A stretch of DNA of 64,000 bases from JAEUHZ01 sp964552795 (GTDB lineage: Bacteria; Planctomycetota; UBA1135; GCA-002686595): positions 1-64,000 of the forward strand of contig CAZKIO010000011.1 in assembly GCA_964552795.1 (NCBI GenBank). The letters are read 5' to 3'. Each line of letters opens with the position of its first letter. Position 1 is the first letter of the stretch. Made by a program: the position numbers and the translations under genes. Shown here piece by piece: positions 8,682 through 16,697 of the stretch. The notes below the pieces were generated by a model. The model was not told where the DNA came from. It ran no database searches and saw only the letters and a program-made list of their open reading frames with translations.

Positions 8682-10908
8682 GGCCGATCAGGCGTCCGCC
8701 CTGGTAGACGGCGAAGCTGGCGATCCAGGCCAGCGCCGTCATGTAGGCGAACAGGAACAGAGGCCAGCCCCAGCCGCGCGTCTCGCGCTTGACGGCGGCC
8801 AGCGTGCTCATGCACTGGCAGGCCAGCGCGAAGAACACCATCAGCGACAGGCCGACGAGCGGCGTGTAGACCGGCGCGCCCGTCTCGCGCGTCTCGCCGC
8901 GGATCCGATCGCGCAGCGTGACCGACTCCTCGTCCGCGTCGCCGACGCCATACACGACGCCCATCGTGGCCACGAACACCTCGCGCGCGGCGAACGCGCC
9001 GATCAGGCCGATGCCGATCTTCCAGTCGAACCCCAGCGGCTCGATCACGGGCTCGAAGGCGTGCCCCAGGCGTCCGGCGTAGCTCTGGCGCAGGGCGCGG
9101 CCGTCGAGGTCGGCGATCCGCTCCTCCAGCTCGGCGAGCCGTACCGCGGATTCCCCGCTCTCGGGCTGCTCCTCGATCTGGGCCGCCGCGGCGACCGCGG
9201 CATCGCGCTGCGCGGCGATGGCGGCGTCCTTGGGGAAGCTGAGCAGGGCCCACAGGACCAGCGTGCAGACCAGGATCACCGTGCCCGCCTCGCTGAGGAA
9301 CGCACGCGATTTCTGGAACATCAGCTTGAGCACCGAGCCCCAGTGCGGCGCGCGGTAGGGCGGCATCTCCAGGATCAGCGGGACGGCCGGCGCGCGCAGC
9401 ATGGTGCGGGAGAGGACGGCCGCGGCGACGAGCGCCATCAGCGTGCTGAACAGGTACATCGCCACCAGCAGGGCGGCTTGCACCGGCGCGAAGCCCAGCA
9501 GCATGGTGGGCGGGAACAGCGCGCCGATCAGCAGCGTGTACACCGGCAGGCGGGCCGAACAGGTCATCAGCGGGATGACCATCATGGTCAGCGTGCGGTC
9601 GCGCTGGCGCTCCATCGTGCGCGTGGCCAGGATCGCCGGCACGGCGCAGGCGAAGCCCGACAGCATCGGCACGAACGCGCGGCCGTTGAGCCCCATCAGG
9701 CGCATCAGGCGGTCCATCAGGCACGCGACGCGCGACATGTAGCCGGTGTCCTCCAGCAATCCGATGAAGAAGAACAAGAGCAGGATCTGCGGCAGGAACA
9801 CCACGACGCTGCCGACGCCCGCGATCAGGGCGTCGGTGATGAAGTCGCGCAGGATCCCCGCTGACAGCCACGAACGCACAGCGTCGGACAGCACCCCGAA
9901 CGCGCCCTCGATGCCCTGGATGGCCGGCTCCGACCAGGCGAACAGCGCCAGGAACACCAGGCCCATCACGCCCAGGAAGACCGGGAAGCCGAGCCACGGA
10001 TTCAGGAGCACGGTGTCGACGCGCTCGCTGGTCCCGCGCGCGGCGCCGACGCTGCGCTGGAAGGCGGGGAGGCGCGCGTCGATCCAGTCGTAGCGTCCGC
10101 GGATGATCTCCGTCTCCAGCGAACGGCCGGCGTCCGCGGCGAGCGCGCGGCGCTCGTCGACGGCGCGGCGCAGCTCCGGCGACACCTCGCCCAGCTCGTC
10201 CTCCTCGTCCAGGGAGAGCAGCGCCCACAAGGCCAGGGCCTCGCCGCGCGCCGGGCTGCCGCGCGACCAGGACGCCGGTACGTGCCGCGCGATCCGCGTC
10301 ACGTCCTCACGCAGCGCATCCGAATCGGGCTTCCAGCGCGCGCCGGGCGTAGCGCGGCGCGGTTCACGCAGGCAATGATCGATCTCGGCGGTCAGGGCCG
10401 CGAGGCCCTCGCCTCTGCGCGCGACGACGGGCACGACCGGCACGCCCAGCTCGCGCGCCATCGCTGCGGCATCGATCGCGACGCCGCGGACCGACAGCAG
10501 ATCGGTCATGTTGAGCGCGACGACCAGCGGCACCTCGATCTCCAGCAGTTGAAGCGCGAGGTACAGGTTGCGCGAGAGCTGGGTCGCGTCGACCACCAGG
10601 ACGACGAGGTCCGGTGTCTCCTCGCCGCCGATTCCGCATACAGAGCGCAGCGCGATCTCCTCCTCGCGGCTGCGCGCCGAGAGGCTGTACGCGCCCGGGA
10701 CGTCGACGGCCACGGCCTCGCGACCGCCGGGGAGAGCGAGACGGCCCGTGAAGCGCTCGACGGTGACGCCGGGGTAGTTCGCGACCTTCTGGTCCGAACC
10801 CGTCAGCCGGTTGAACAGCGTCGTCTTGCCGGTGTTGGGATTGCCCGCAACGGCGACGACCGGCTTGCGCTCGCCCACCGCCGAGGCGGTGCGCGCCGGG
10901 GAGTTCAT
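8674..10908 (-). CDS. feoB: Ferrous iron transporter FeoB
   Basis: An inner-membrane Fe(II) uptake protein of 744 residues. The N-terminal G domain has the P-loop GNPNTGKTT (about 22-30), the switch region NYPGVTVE and the G3-like DVPGAYSL. A helical region follows, then the polytopic pore domain with two Gate-like repeats (e.g. GFPVFLGVMGLVFLALF, and the C-terminal half after PHWGSVLKLMFQKSRAFL). The length is normal for the family. Its ATG overlaps the feoA stop by 4 bp (ATGA), so the two are translationally coupled. Confidence 0.96.
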   Translation of the reverse strand: MNSPARTASAVGERKPVVAVAGNPNTGKTTLFNRLTGSDQKVANYPGVTVERFTGRLALPGGREAVAVDVPGAYSLSARSREEEIALRSVCGIGGEETPDLVVLVVDATQLSRNLYLALQLLEIEVPLVVALNMTDLLSVRGVAIDAAAMARELGVPVVPVVARRGEGLAALTAEIDHCLREPRRATPGARWKPDSDALREDVTRIARHVPASWSRGSPARGEALALWALLSLDEEDELGEVSPELRRAVDERRALAADAGRSLETEIIRGRYDWIDARLPAFQRSVGAARGTSERVDTVLLNPWLGFPVFLGVMGLVFLALFAWSEPAIQGIEGAFGVLSDAVRSWLSAGILRDFITDALIAGVGSVVVFLPQILLLFFFIGLLEDTGYMSRVACLMDRLMRLMGLNGRAFVPMLSGFACAVPAILATRTMERQRDRTLTMMVIPLMTCSARLPVYTLLIGALFPPTMLLGFAPVQAALLVAMYLFSTLMALVAAAVLSRTMLRAPAVPLILEMPPYRAPHWGSVLKLMFQKSRAFLSEAGTVILVCTLVLWALLSFPKDAAIAAQRDAAVAAAAQIEEQPESGESAVRLAELEERIADLDGRALRQSYAGRLGHAFEPVIEPLGFDWKIGIGLIGAFAAREVFVATMGVVYGVGDADEESVTLRDRIRGETRETGAPVYTPLVGLSLMVFFALACQCMSTLAAVKRETRGWGWPLFLFAYMTALAWIASFAVYQGGRLIGLS

Positions 10909-11135
10909 CGATGGTTCTCGACGACCAGCGCCGCCGCTTCGGAGGCGCGCAGGCTGATGTGTCCGCCGCGGACTTCGAACTGCACGAGGTCGCCAACGCG
11001 GACGCGGCGGACCAGGCGGATGGCCGTCCCCGGCAGGAAGCCGAGCTCCATCAGGCGGCGGCGGAAGGCCCGATTGCCGCCGACCTCGACGAGGCGCGCG
11101 TGCTGACCGGGGCGGATGTCGGCGATTCGCAGCAT
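10905..11135 (-). CDS. feoA: Ferrous iron transport accessory protein FeoA
   Basis: A 76-residue SH3-like FeoA protein that supports FeoB function. ATG at 11135 gives MLRIADIRPGQHARLVEVGG, and the conserved ELGFLPGTAIRLVRRVRVGD core follows. An in-frame upstream extension to 11195 exists but adds non-family residues. It is the first gene of the feoAB operon, 25 nt after a -10-like TAGCAT (reverse strand, 11166-11161). Confidence 0.94.
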   Translation of the reverse strand: MLRIADIRPGQHARLVEVGGNRAFRRRLMELGFLPGTAIRLVRRVRVGDLVQFEVRGGHISLRASEAAALVVENHR

Positions 11136-11143
11136 GTGGGTCC

Positions 11144-11158
11144 TGAGATCGAGTCTCA
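11144..11158 (-). promoter_or_regulatory. Palindromic candidate operator of feoAB
   Basis: TGAGA-tcgag-TCTCA forms a 15-bp palindrome directly downstream of the -10-like TAGCAT (11166-11161, reverse), so it would cover the feoA transcription start. It does not match the classical Fur or DtxR boxes. The regulator is unknown. Confidence 0.4.
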
Positions 11159-11274
11159 AGATGCTAGCTCGCCCGGCGCCCGGCCGCCAGTCCATCCGCC
11201 GACATGCGCAGGCGGCCTGGAGAGCCGGCCGCGCCCGGGGCCCGCCGTACCCGCGCGTCGCCTGCGCCGGCCGC

Positions 11275-11280
11275 TAGGAT
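11275..11280 (+). promoter_or_regulatory. -10 element (TAGGAT) of rpiA
   Basis: TAGGAT lies 39 nt before the rpiA ATG. It gives an expected transcript leader of about 30 nt, which has no Shine-Dalgarno sequence. Confidence 0.5.
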
Positions 11281-11319
11281 GCGCGCCCCGGCCGGGGAGC
11301 GCCCCGGGCCCGGCGCCTC

Positions 11320-12018
11320 ATGCCCACCCCCCCTCACGACCCCAAGGAGGTTGCCGGCCGCGCGGCCGCCGATCTCGTCCCCGGCGGCACCGTCGTCGGC
11401 CTGGGCACGGGTTCCACCGTGCACTTCGCTCTGCTGCGCCTGGGCGAGCGGATGCGGACCGAGGGGCTGCGCCTGCGCGGCGTGCCGACCAGTCTCGACA
11501 CCGAGCGCAAGGCGCGCGAGCTCGGCATCGATCTCGTCGGCCTCGACGAGGTCGAGACGATCGACGTCACCATCGACGGTGCCGACGAGATCGACGCGCG
11601 CTTCGACATGATCAAGGGCGGCGGGGGCGCGCTCCTGCGCGAGAAGGTCGTCGCGTCGCTCTCGCGGCGCGTGATCATCGTGGTCGGCGCCGGGAAGGTC
11701 GTCGAGCGCCTGGGGTCGACGTTCGCGCTGCCCGTCGAGGTCGTGCCCTTCGCGTGCGCGCCGGTCGGGCGCGCGCTGGAACGCCTGGGCGCGCAGCCGC
11801 GCCTGCGTCTGCGCGACGGGAAGCCGTTCGTGACGGACAACGGCAACCAGATCCTCGACTGCGGCTTCGGCGCGGGGATCCAGGACGCGCCCGCGCTGGA
11901 GCGCGCGATCGACGCCGTCCCGGGCGTCGTCGAGAGCGGCCTCTTCATCGGTCTCGCGCACGCCCTCGTGATCGGTGCGGCGGACGGGCGTGCCACGGTC
12001 CGCGAGAAGGGGCGTTGA
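11320..12018 (+). CDS. rpiA: Ribose-5-phosphate isomerase A
   Basis: Interconverts ribose 5-phosphate and ribulose 5-phosphate in the pentose phosphate pathway. At 232 residues it is full length. Family motifs are all present: the phosphate-binding loop GLGTGSTV, the catalytic region TIDGADEID, KGGGGALLREK, and VGAGKVVERLG. It is divergent from feoAB and followed by a strong hairpin. Confidence 0.97.
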   Translation: MPTPPHDPKEVAGRAAADLVPGGTVVGLGTGSTVHFALLRLGERMRTEGLRLRGVPTSLDTERKARELGIDLVGLDEVETIDVTIDGADEIDARFDMIKGGGGALLREKVVASLSRRVIIVVGAGKVVERLGSTFALPVEVVPFACAPVGRALERLGAQPRLRLRDGKPFVTDNGNQILDCGFGAGIQDAPALERAIDAVPGVVESGLFIGLAHALVIGAADGRATVREKGR

Positions 12019-12024
12019 ACGCAG

Positions 12025-12059
12025 CGCGGCCCGGCGGACGTTCGGTCCGCCGGGCCGCG
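12025..12059 (+). terminator. Bidirectional hairpin between rpiA and the propeller gene
   Basis: A 15-bp perfect GC-rich stem (12025-12039 with 12045-12059) with a GTTCG loop, placed between two convergent genes. It lacks a long T tract. Confidence 0.6.
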
Positions 12060-12087
12060 TTCGGAGCCGCGCGCGCGCGACCGCCGG

Positions 12088-15012
12088 TCAGAGCGACTGG
12101 ATGTAGGCCAGCAGCGCTTCGATGTCGGCGTTCACGTTGGTGCTGATCAGCGTCAACTGGACCTTCGAGATGTTCTGCACGAACTGCTCGTGCCCGCGCA
12201 CGTCGTGCACGTCGTTGAAGATCTTGTTGAGGCCGGGCAGCGGCGGCAGGGCCGGGTACGCAGGGCTGCCGTAGATCGGGCTCAAGGCCTGCGCCTCGGG
12301 GTCGAGGAGCGTCCGCAGCGAGACCGACACGTGGTCGTGGAAGAACGGCCCGGTGGCGAACACGCCCAGCTTCGACGGGATCGAGAACGACTCGGGCCGG
12401 CGCGTGAAGAAGCGCCGGTTCGTCGCCGGGTTGCAGTTGAAATCCACCAGCGGGTCGCAGGGGCAGTCGTAGCTGTTCGGGTCGTCGCGCTCGAAGTCGT
12501 CCGACTTGTCGGCGTTCATGACCGCGTACGTCTCCGGATCCGGGTAGCCGTCGCTGTTGCGGTCCGGATCGGGGATGCCGTCGTTGTCGTTGTCGACGTT
12601 GGCGGCGGTGTTCACGTTGCGGATGTTGATCGACACGATGTTCTCGCGCAGCGAGAAGCAGGTCGGGTCGAAGGACCCCAGGTTCTCGCCGCCGGACAGC
12701 GTCGGGTTGACGAAGTCCGCCGTGAAGAAACGCGGGCCGGGGAAGTTGCTGGGGCTGGTCTCCTCGGCCTTGTGACAGGCCGCGCAGCCGCCGTGGCGCA
12801 ACGTCGGGTTCATGCCCGTGTCGTTCGTCCCGAAGAACAGGTCGCGGCCCAGGCGCGCCGTGGGGGTCAGCGCGTAGGTCAGCGGATCACGGTTGGGGTT
12901 GATCGGCGTGGGGATGACCTCGTGGAAGTCGCTCAACGCCTGCTGCTCGGCGTCCGTGAAGATGCCGTGGCCGCCGTTCTCGCCGCCGAACATGGGGCCG
13001 GTCTCGCCCGAGTTCAGGCGCACGCCCTTCCACAGGATCAATCCCGTGCCGAGCGTGCCGCCGAACATCGGCATGGTGCTGCGCGGGCCGGCGGGGCGCT
13101 GCCACACGTTGCCGTCCTCGCCACCCTCGAAGTGGCACGAACCGCAGGAGTTGTTGAAGTTGCCCGCGGTCTGCGCGCGCGAGGCGTCCTCGAACAGCTC
13201 CAGGCCCAGGCGCTGGCTGAGCGTCATCGCGTCCGGACCCGCGTGGGTCGGGATCTGGTTCTTCTCCTTGCTGATCTGGCCGGTGGTCCAGTTCACGCGC
13301 AGGACGGACAGGGTGCGCGTGACCTCGTTCATCACGAAAACGCGCGCATCGTCGTCCACCGTGCTGGGATCGGGCTGGATCGCGAAGCCCAGCGGCAGGT
13401 CGCCCAGCGGGCTGGTCGTGCTCAGCGCCGGACGCTCCACGTGGCGGAAGCGCGGCGGGTACACGGTCATCAGCTCCATCGCGCTGCCGTTCACGCGGTA
13501 CAGGAACAGGTCTTCCGATCCGCGGTTCAGCATGAGCGCGCGCGTTCCAGCCGCGTTGTAGAGCACGCGGCCGGGATGACCCGCGCGGTATCCCATCTTG
13601 CCGGCGCCGAATCCCTGCGGGTGCACGACGACGCGCACTCCGTTGCTGAGCGCCTGCTCGCCGCCGGGCCGCGTGACGAGCGCCTGCACCACCAGGACCA
13701 GGCCGTCGTAGCTGGGGATGTTGGCGATCGGGAACGAGATCGACGTGCCGCCGCCGAACGAGATCGTGGCGCGCGCCGAGGCGTACAGGATGCCGGCGCC
13801 GCCGAACGGCAGGTTGACCTCGCGCTGTCCCACGAGCAGCACGGCGTTGTCGCCCGGACGCAGGCCGTCCAGCGTGAACGAGGCGGCGCCGCCCATCACG
13901 GGCGAGCCCTGCCCGCCCAGCGAGATGATGTCGCCCAGGCTCGTGATCTTGGACTGCCCGAAGGGCACGTACTCCGCGGGAGCGAGCGGATCGGTCAGCT
14001 CGTGGTGCAGGCGCGTGGAGTGGTCGCCGGGCTGGCCGTAGCTGTCGCGCTGCGTGTCGATCATCGTCAGCGCGGGGTAGACGCGGTTGGCGAAGTCGCC
14101 GGCCATCTGCGGGCCGAAGTTGTGGTTCACGTCGTGGTTGACGTTGTGCAGGACGTGCGGGACCAGCGCGCGCGTGCCGTCGGGCGACAGCGCGATGTCC
14201 TCCAGGAACCGCGGCAGGCCCTGGCTCTTCAGGATCTGCACCGGCACCGGGTTGTGCAGCGGATCGAAGGGGTAGTCGTTCGTCGAGATCTTGCCCGCCA
14301 GCGTGATGCCGGTCGGCAGGCCGAATCCGTCGATCGAGATGTCGAGGACCGACACGAACGGCGAGCGCGTGTGCGTCACGTACATGCGCGTGCCGTCGGC
14401 GCGGATCGTGAACCCGCGCGGGTCGCCCGTGTCGGCGATGCCGTCGCGGTCGGCGTCGACGTCGGCCAGCGTGAACGGCGCCGGGATGTTGGACAGGTCG
14501 CGCAGGAACTCGAACGATGCGCGCTGCGACAGCGTCAACGCGTCGTACAGCTTGACCGTGCCCGAGCGCATGCCCGTGACCGCGAACCACATGCCGTTGG
14601 GGGACACCGCGACGCCGTAGGGCTCGACGCCCACCTGGCTCATGGTGGTCTGGACGCTCAGCGTCGAGACGTCGATGACGCTGACCGAGCCGGGCAGCGG
14701 CACGGCCGGGAAGCCCGAGACCTCGTTGTCACCGATGCCGAAGTTGCCGCGCTGGTTCGCGACGAACACGCGCGAACCCGTGGCGTCGAAGGCCAGCGAG
14801 CGCGGCCAGCTGCCCACCGGGATCTCGGCGACGAGCGTGGACGTCGCCACGTCGATCACCGCCACCGTGCCGTTGTCGCGGTTGCAGGCCCACACGCGGT
14901 TCGGCGCGCCGGGCTGGACGGCCACGGCCGAGACTTGCGCGTGCTGGGCCGGGGCGGGGGCGGCGCTCGCGAGCGCCAGGCCGAGGGTCAATCCGAGAGA
15001 GTACTTGTGCAT
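12088..15012 (-). CDS. Secreted beta-propeller protein fused to a dihaem cytochrome c peroxidase-like domain
   Basis: A 974-residue exported protein (signal peptide MHKYSLGLTLGLALASAAPAPA). The N-terminal half carries YncE/YVTN-type propeller repeats (GTVAVIDVATST, VSVIDVSTLS, LRVNWTTG). The C-terminal third has two c-type haem motifs, CGSCH near residue 623 and CAACH near 743, with peroxidase-like surroundings (LGLELFEDASRA, LGRDLFFGTNDTGMN). An acidic stretch, DNDNDGIPDPDRNSDGYPD, resembles a thrombospondin type-3 calcium-binding repeat. It probably acts in the periplasm or at the cell surface in electron transfer or peroxide handling. The substrate is unknown. Confidence 0.85.
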   Translation of the reverse strand: MHKYSLGLTLGLALASAAPAPAQHAQVSAVAVQPGAPNRVWACNRDNGTVAVIDVATSTLVAEIPVGSWPRSLAFDATGSRVFVANQRGNFGIGDNEVSGFPAVPLPGSVSVIDVSTLSVQTTMSQVGVEPYGVAVSPNGMWFAVTGMRSGTVKLYDALTLSQRASFEFLRDLSNIPAPFTLADVDADRDGIADTGDPRGFTIRADGTRMYVTHTRSPFVSVLDISIDGFGLPTGITLAGKISTNDYPFDPLHNPVPVQILKSQGLPRFLEDIALSPDGTRALVPHVLHNVNHDVNHNFGPQMAGDFANRVYPALTMIDTQRDSYGQPGDHSTRLHHELTDPLAPAEYVPFGQSKITSLGDIISLGGQGSPVMGGAASFTLDGLRPGDNAVLLVGQREVNLPFGGAGILYASARATISFGGGTSISFPIANIPSYDGLVLVVQALVTRPGGEQALSNGVRVVVHPQGFGAGKMGYRAGHPGRVLYNAAGTRALMLNRGSEDLFLYRVNGSAMELMTVYPPRFRHVERPALSTTSPLGDLPLGFAIQPDPSTVDDDARVFVMNEVTRTLSVLRVNWTTGQISKEKNQIPTHAGPDAMTLSQRLGLELFEDASRAQTAGNFNNSCGSCHFEGGEDGNVWQRPAGPRSTMPMFGGTLGTGLILWKGVRLNSGETGPMFGGENGGHGIFTDAEQQALSDFHEVIPTPINPNRDPLTYALTPTARLGRDLFFGTNDTGMNPTLRHGGCAACHKAEETSPSNFPGPRFFTADFVNPTLSGGENLGSFDPTCFSLRENIVSINIRNVNTAANVDNDNDGIPDPDRNSDGYPDPETYAVMNADKSDDFERDDPNSYDCPCDPLVDFNCNPATNRRFFTRRPESFSIPSKLGVFATGPFFHDHVSVSLRTLLDPEAQALSPIYGSPAYPALPPLPGLNKIFNDVHDVRGHEQFVQNISKVQLTLISTNVNADIEALLAYIQSL

Positions 15013-15256
15013 GTCGAGAGGTTCGAAAGTGCTGGACGACGCGTGATCCGACCCGGTCCGGACGGGTGGGGGGGGCTTGCGGGCTCGGGTCCCGGAGGAC
15101 GTGGAGAGAGCCCCACCGTCCCATAGGCTACCCCACCCGCGGCTCGGGCGGGGTGTACGGAAAAGGTTGGACGCCCGTCGCAGCCGGCACCTGCCGCAAC
15201 GTGCGGGCGGCGTACCCGGAAAAAGCGTCCTGGCCGCCCGGGGACGGCTCCGGCGG

Positions 15257-15853
15257 TCAACCGCCGTAGTTGGCCGGGAACAACTCGCGCTCCACGGCCT
15301 CGATCACGATGTGGAGGACCTTGATGTGGATCTCCTGGATCCGGTCGCTGGTCGCGGCCCGGGGAACCACGATCGCGACGTCGCACAGCTCCCGCGCGCG
15401 GCCCCCGCCCTTGCCGAGGAGCCCCACGGTGGCGAGGCCCTTGGCGCGCGCCGTCTCGAGCGCGCGCAGGATGTTCGGCGAACTCCCGCTGGTGGAGATG
15501 GCGACGAGGAGGTCGCCCTCGCGACCGTAGGCCTCGACCGAGCGGGCGAAGATCGCGTCGAACCCGAAATCGTTCGCGATGCAGGTGAGCTGGCTGGGAT
15601 CGCTGAACGCGATCGCCGGCAGCGCCGCGCGGTCCTTGCGGAACCGGCCCGTCCATTCCTCCGCGAAGTGCATCGCGTCGCACATGCTTCCGCCGTTCCC
15701 GCAGGACAGGAGCGTTCCGCCGCGCCGCAGGGTCTGCGCGCCGAGCTCCGCGAAGCGCTGTACGCCCGCCAGGCAGGCGGGATCCGCCAGGAAGGCGTCG
15801 AGCGTGGCGCGCGCTTCCTCGAACGCGGCGCGGACGGGATCGGAGGTGGCCAT
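15257..15853 (-). CDS. gmhA: Phosphoheptose (sedoheptulose-7-phosphate) isomerase
   Basis: A SIS-domain protein of 198 residues, close to the usual GmhA length. It makes D-glycero-D-manno-heptose 7-phosphate, the first step of heptose synthesis for lipopolysaccharide or other glycans. Motifs are SCGNGGSMCDAMHFAEEWTG (substrate-binding helix), FSDPSQLTCIANDFG, AISTSGSSPNI, and the C-terminal QEIHIKVLHIVIEAVE. A -10-like GACAAT (reverse strand, 15867-15862) ends 8 nt before ATG 15853, so the transcript may be leaderless. Confidence 0.93.
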   Translation of the reverse strand: MATSDPVRAAFEEARATLDAFLADPACLAGVQRFAELGAQTLRRGGTLLSCGNGGSMCDAMHFAEEWTGRFRKDRAALPAIAFSDPSQLTCIANDFGFDAIFARSVEAYGREGDLLVAISTSGSSPNILRALETARAKGLATVGLLGKGGGRARELCDVAIVVPRAATSDRIQEIHIKVLHIVIEAVERELFPANYGG

Positions 15854-15861
15854 GGCCGGCG

Positions 15862-15867
15862 ATTGTC
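15862..15867 (-). promoter_or_regulatory. -10-like element just before gmhA start
   Basis: GACAAT on the reverse strand, 8 nt before ATG 15853. The start has no Shine-Dalgarno sequence. Confidence 0.4.
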
Positions 15868-15924
15868 CCGGGCGAAGCGCCGGATCACAACGGGCGCCTG
15901 CGCCGCTCCGCCGCGCGGCAGCGT

Positions 15925-15930
15925 TAGGAT
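15925..15930 (+). promoter_or_regulatory. -10 element (TAGGAT) of a leaderless gene
   Basis: TAGGAT ends 6 nt before ATG 15937, so transcription should start at or near the A of the start codon. Confidence 0.55.
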
Positions 15931-15936
15931 GCGCGC

Positions 15937-16668
15937 ATGCACCCGATCCGCGCCGCCGCGCTCGCCCTCACTTCGCTCTTTTCCCTCGCCGCCGGTTGCC
16001 AGGGGCCCGCGCGGGGCAGCCCTCCGCAGGACTACGTCCTGGTGCTGCTCGAACGCAGTTCGGCGGCGGCGACGAAGACGCCCGACGAGCGCCGCGTGAT
16101 CCAGGACGCGCATCTGGCCAACATCGGCCGGCTGGCCGAGGAAGGCACGTTGCTGGTCGCCGGCCCGTTCGGACCGGGCCAGCACGACCCGAACCTGCGC
16201 GGTCTGTTCGTGTTCGACGTGACGAGCACGGCGGACGCGGACGCGCTCGCGGCGACGGATCCGGCGATCCAGGCCGGCGTGCTGTCGGCGCGCGCGATTC
16301 CGTTCCGATCCGACGACGCGCCGCGGCGCGCGGCCGCGATCGATCGCGAGCGGCGGCTCGCCGCCGAGCGCGAAGGACGCGTGCTCAAGATGGGCGAGGG
16401 CATCCGCGCGTACGTGATGATCCACGCGCACGACGCGGAGCGGGCGGAGCGCGCGCTGGCGCCGGTCGGCGCGAAGGTGTTGTGGCACGGCCGGCTCGGC
16501 GGCGAGCTCACAGGCCAGGCGTTGTTCCTGATCGACGCGCGCGACCTGGCCGAAGCCGACGCCCTGCTGGGGGAGGCACGCGCGGAGCTGGGCGAAGCCT
16601 GGATCGATCCATGGTGGTCGAGCACGTCGCACGCCGAGCTGCACGCGGCCGCGGGCGCCGTGCCGTAG
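15937..16668 (+). CDS. Lipoprotein with two YCII-related domains
   Basis: A 243-residue protein. The N-terminal signal ends in a lipobox (SLAAGC), so it should be a lipoprotein. Two copies of a YCII-like ferredoxin-fold domain follow: the first is around YVLVLLERSSAAAT...NIGRLAEEGTLLVAGPFG, and the second starts around YVMIHAHDAERAERALAPVG and ends near GEAWIDPWW. YCII proteins are small enzyme-like domains of mostly unknown function. No catalytic role can be assigned here. It lies 29 nt upstream of the redoxin fusion gene, which has its own -10 element. Confidence 0.7.
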   Translation: MHPIRAAALALTSLFSLAAGCQGPARGSPPQDYVLVLLERSSAAATKTPDERRVIQDAHLANIGRLAEEGTLLVAGPFGPGQHDPNLRGLFVFDVTSTADADALAATDPAIQAGVLSARAIPFRSDDAPRRAAAIDRERRLAAEREGRVLKMGEGIRAYVMIHAHDAERAERALAPVGAKVLWHGRLGGELTGQALFLIDARDLAEADALLGEARAELGEAWIDPWWSSTSHAELHAAAGAVP

Positions 16669-16685
16669 CGCGCACGGCCGCGCGC

Positions 16686-16691
16686 TAGAAT
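16686..16691 (+). promoter_or_regulatory. -10 element (TAGAAT) of a leaderless gene
   Basis: TAGAAT ends 6 nt before the GTG start at 16698. No Shine-Dalgarno sequence is present. Confidence 0.5.
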
Positions 16692-16697
16692 CGGGCC

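Noticed and set aside
12190..15126. 978-residue forward ORF opposite the propeller/dihaem gene
   Set aside because: It is the shadow of a gene with a signal peptide, haem motifs and repeats. The forward protein is Arg/Val/His-rich with no motif.
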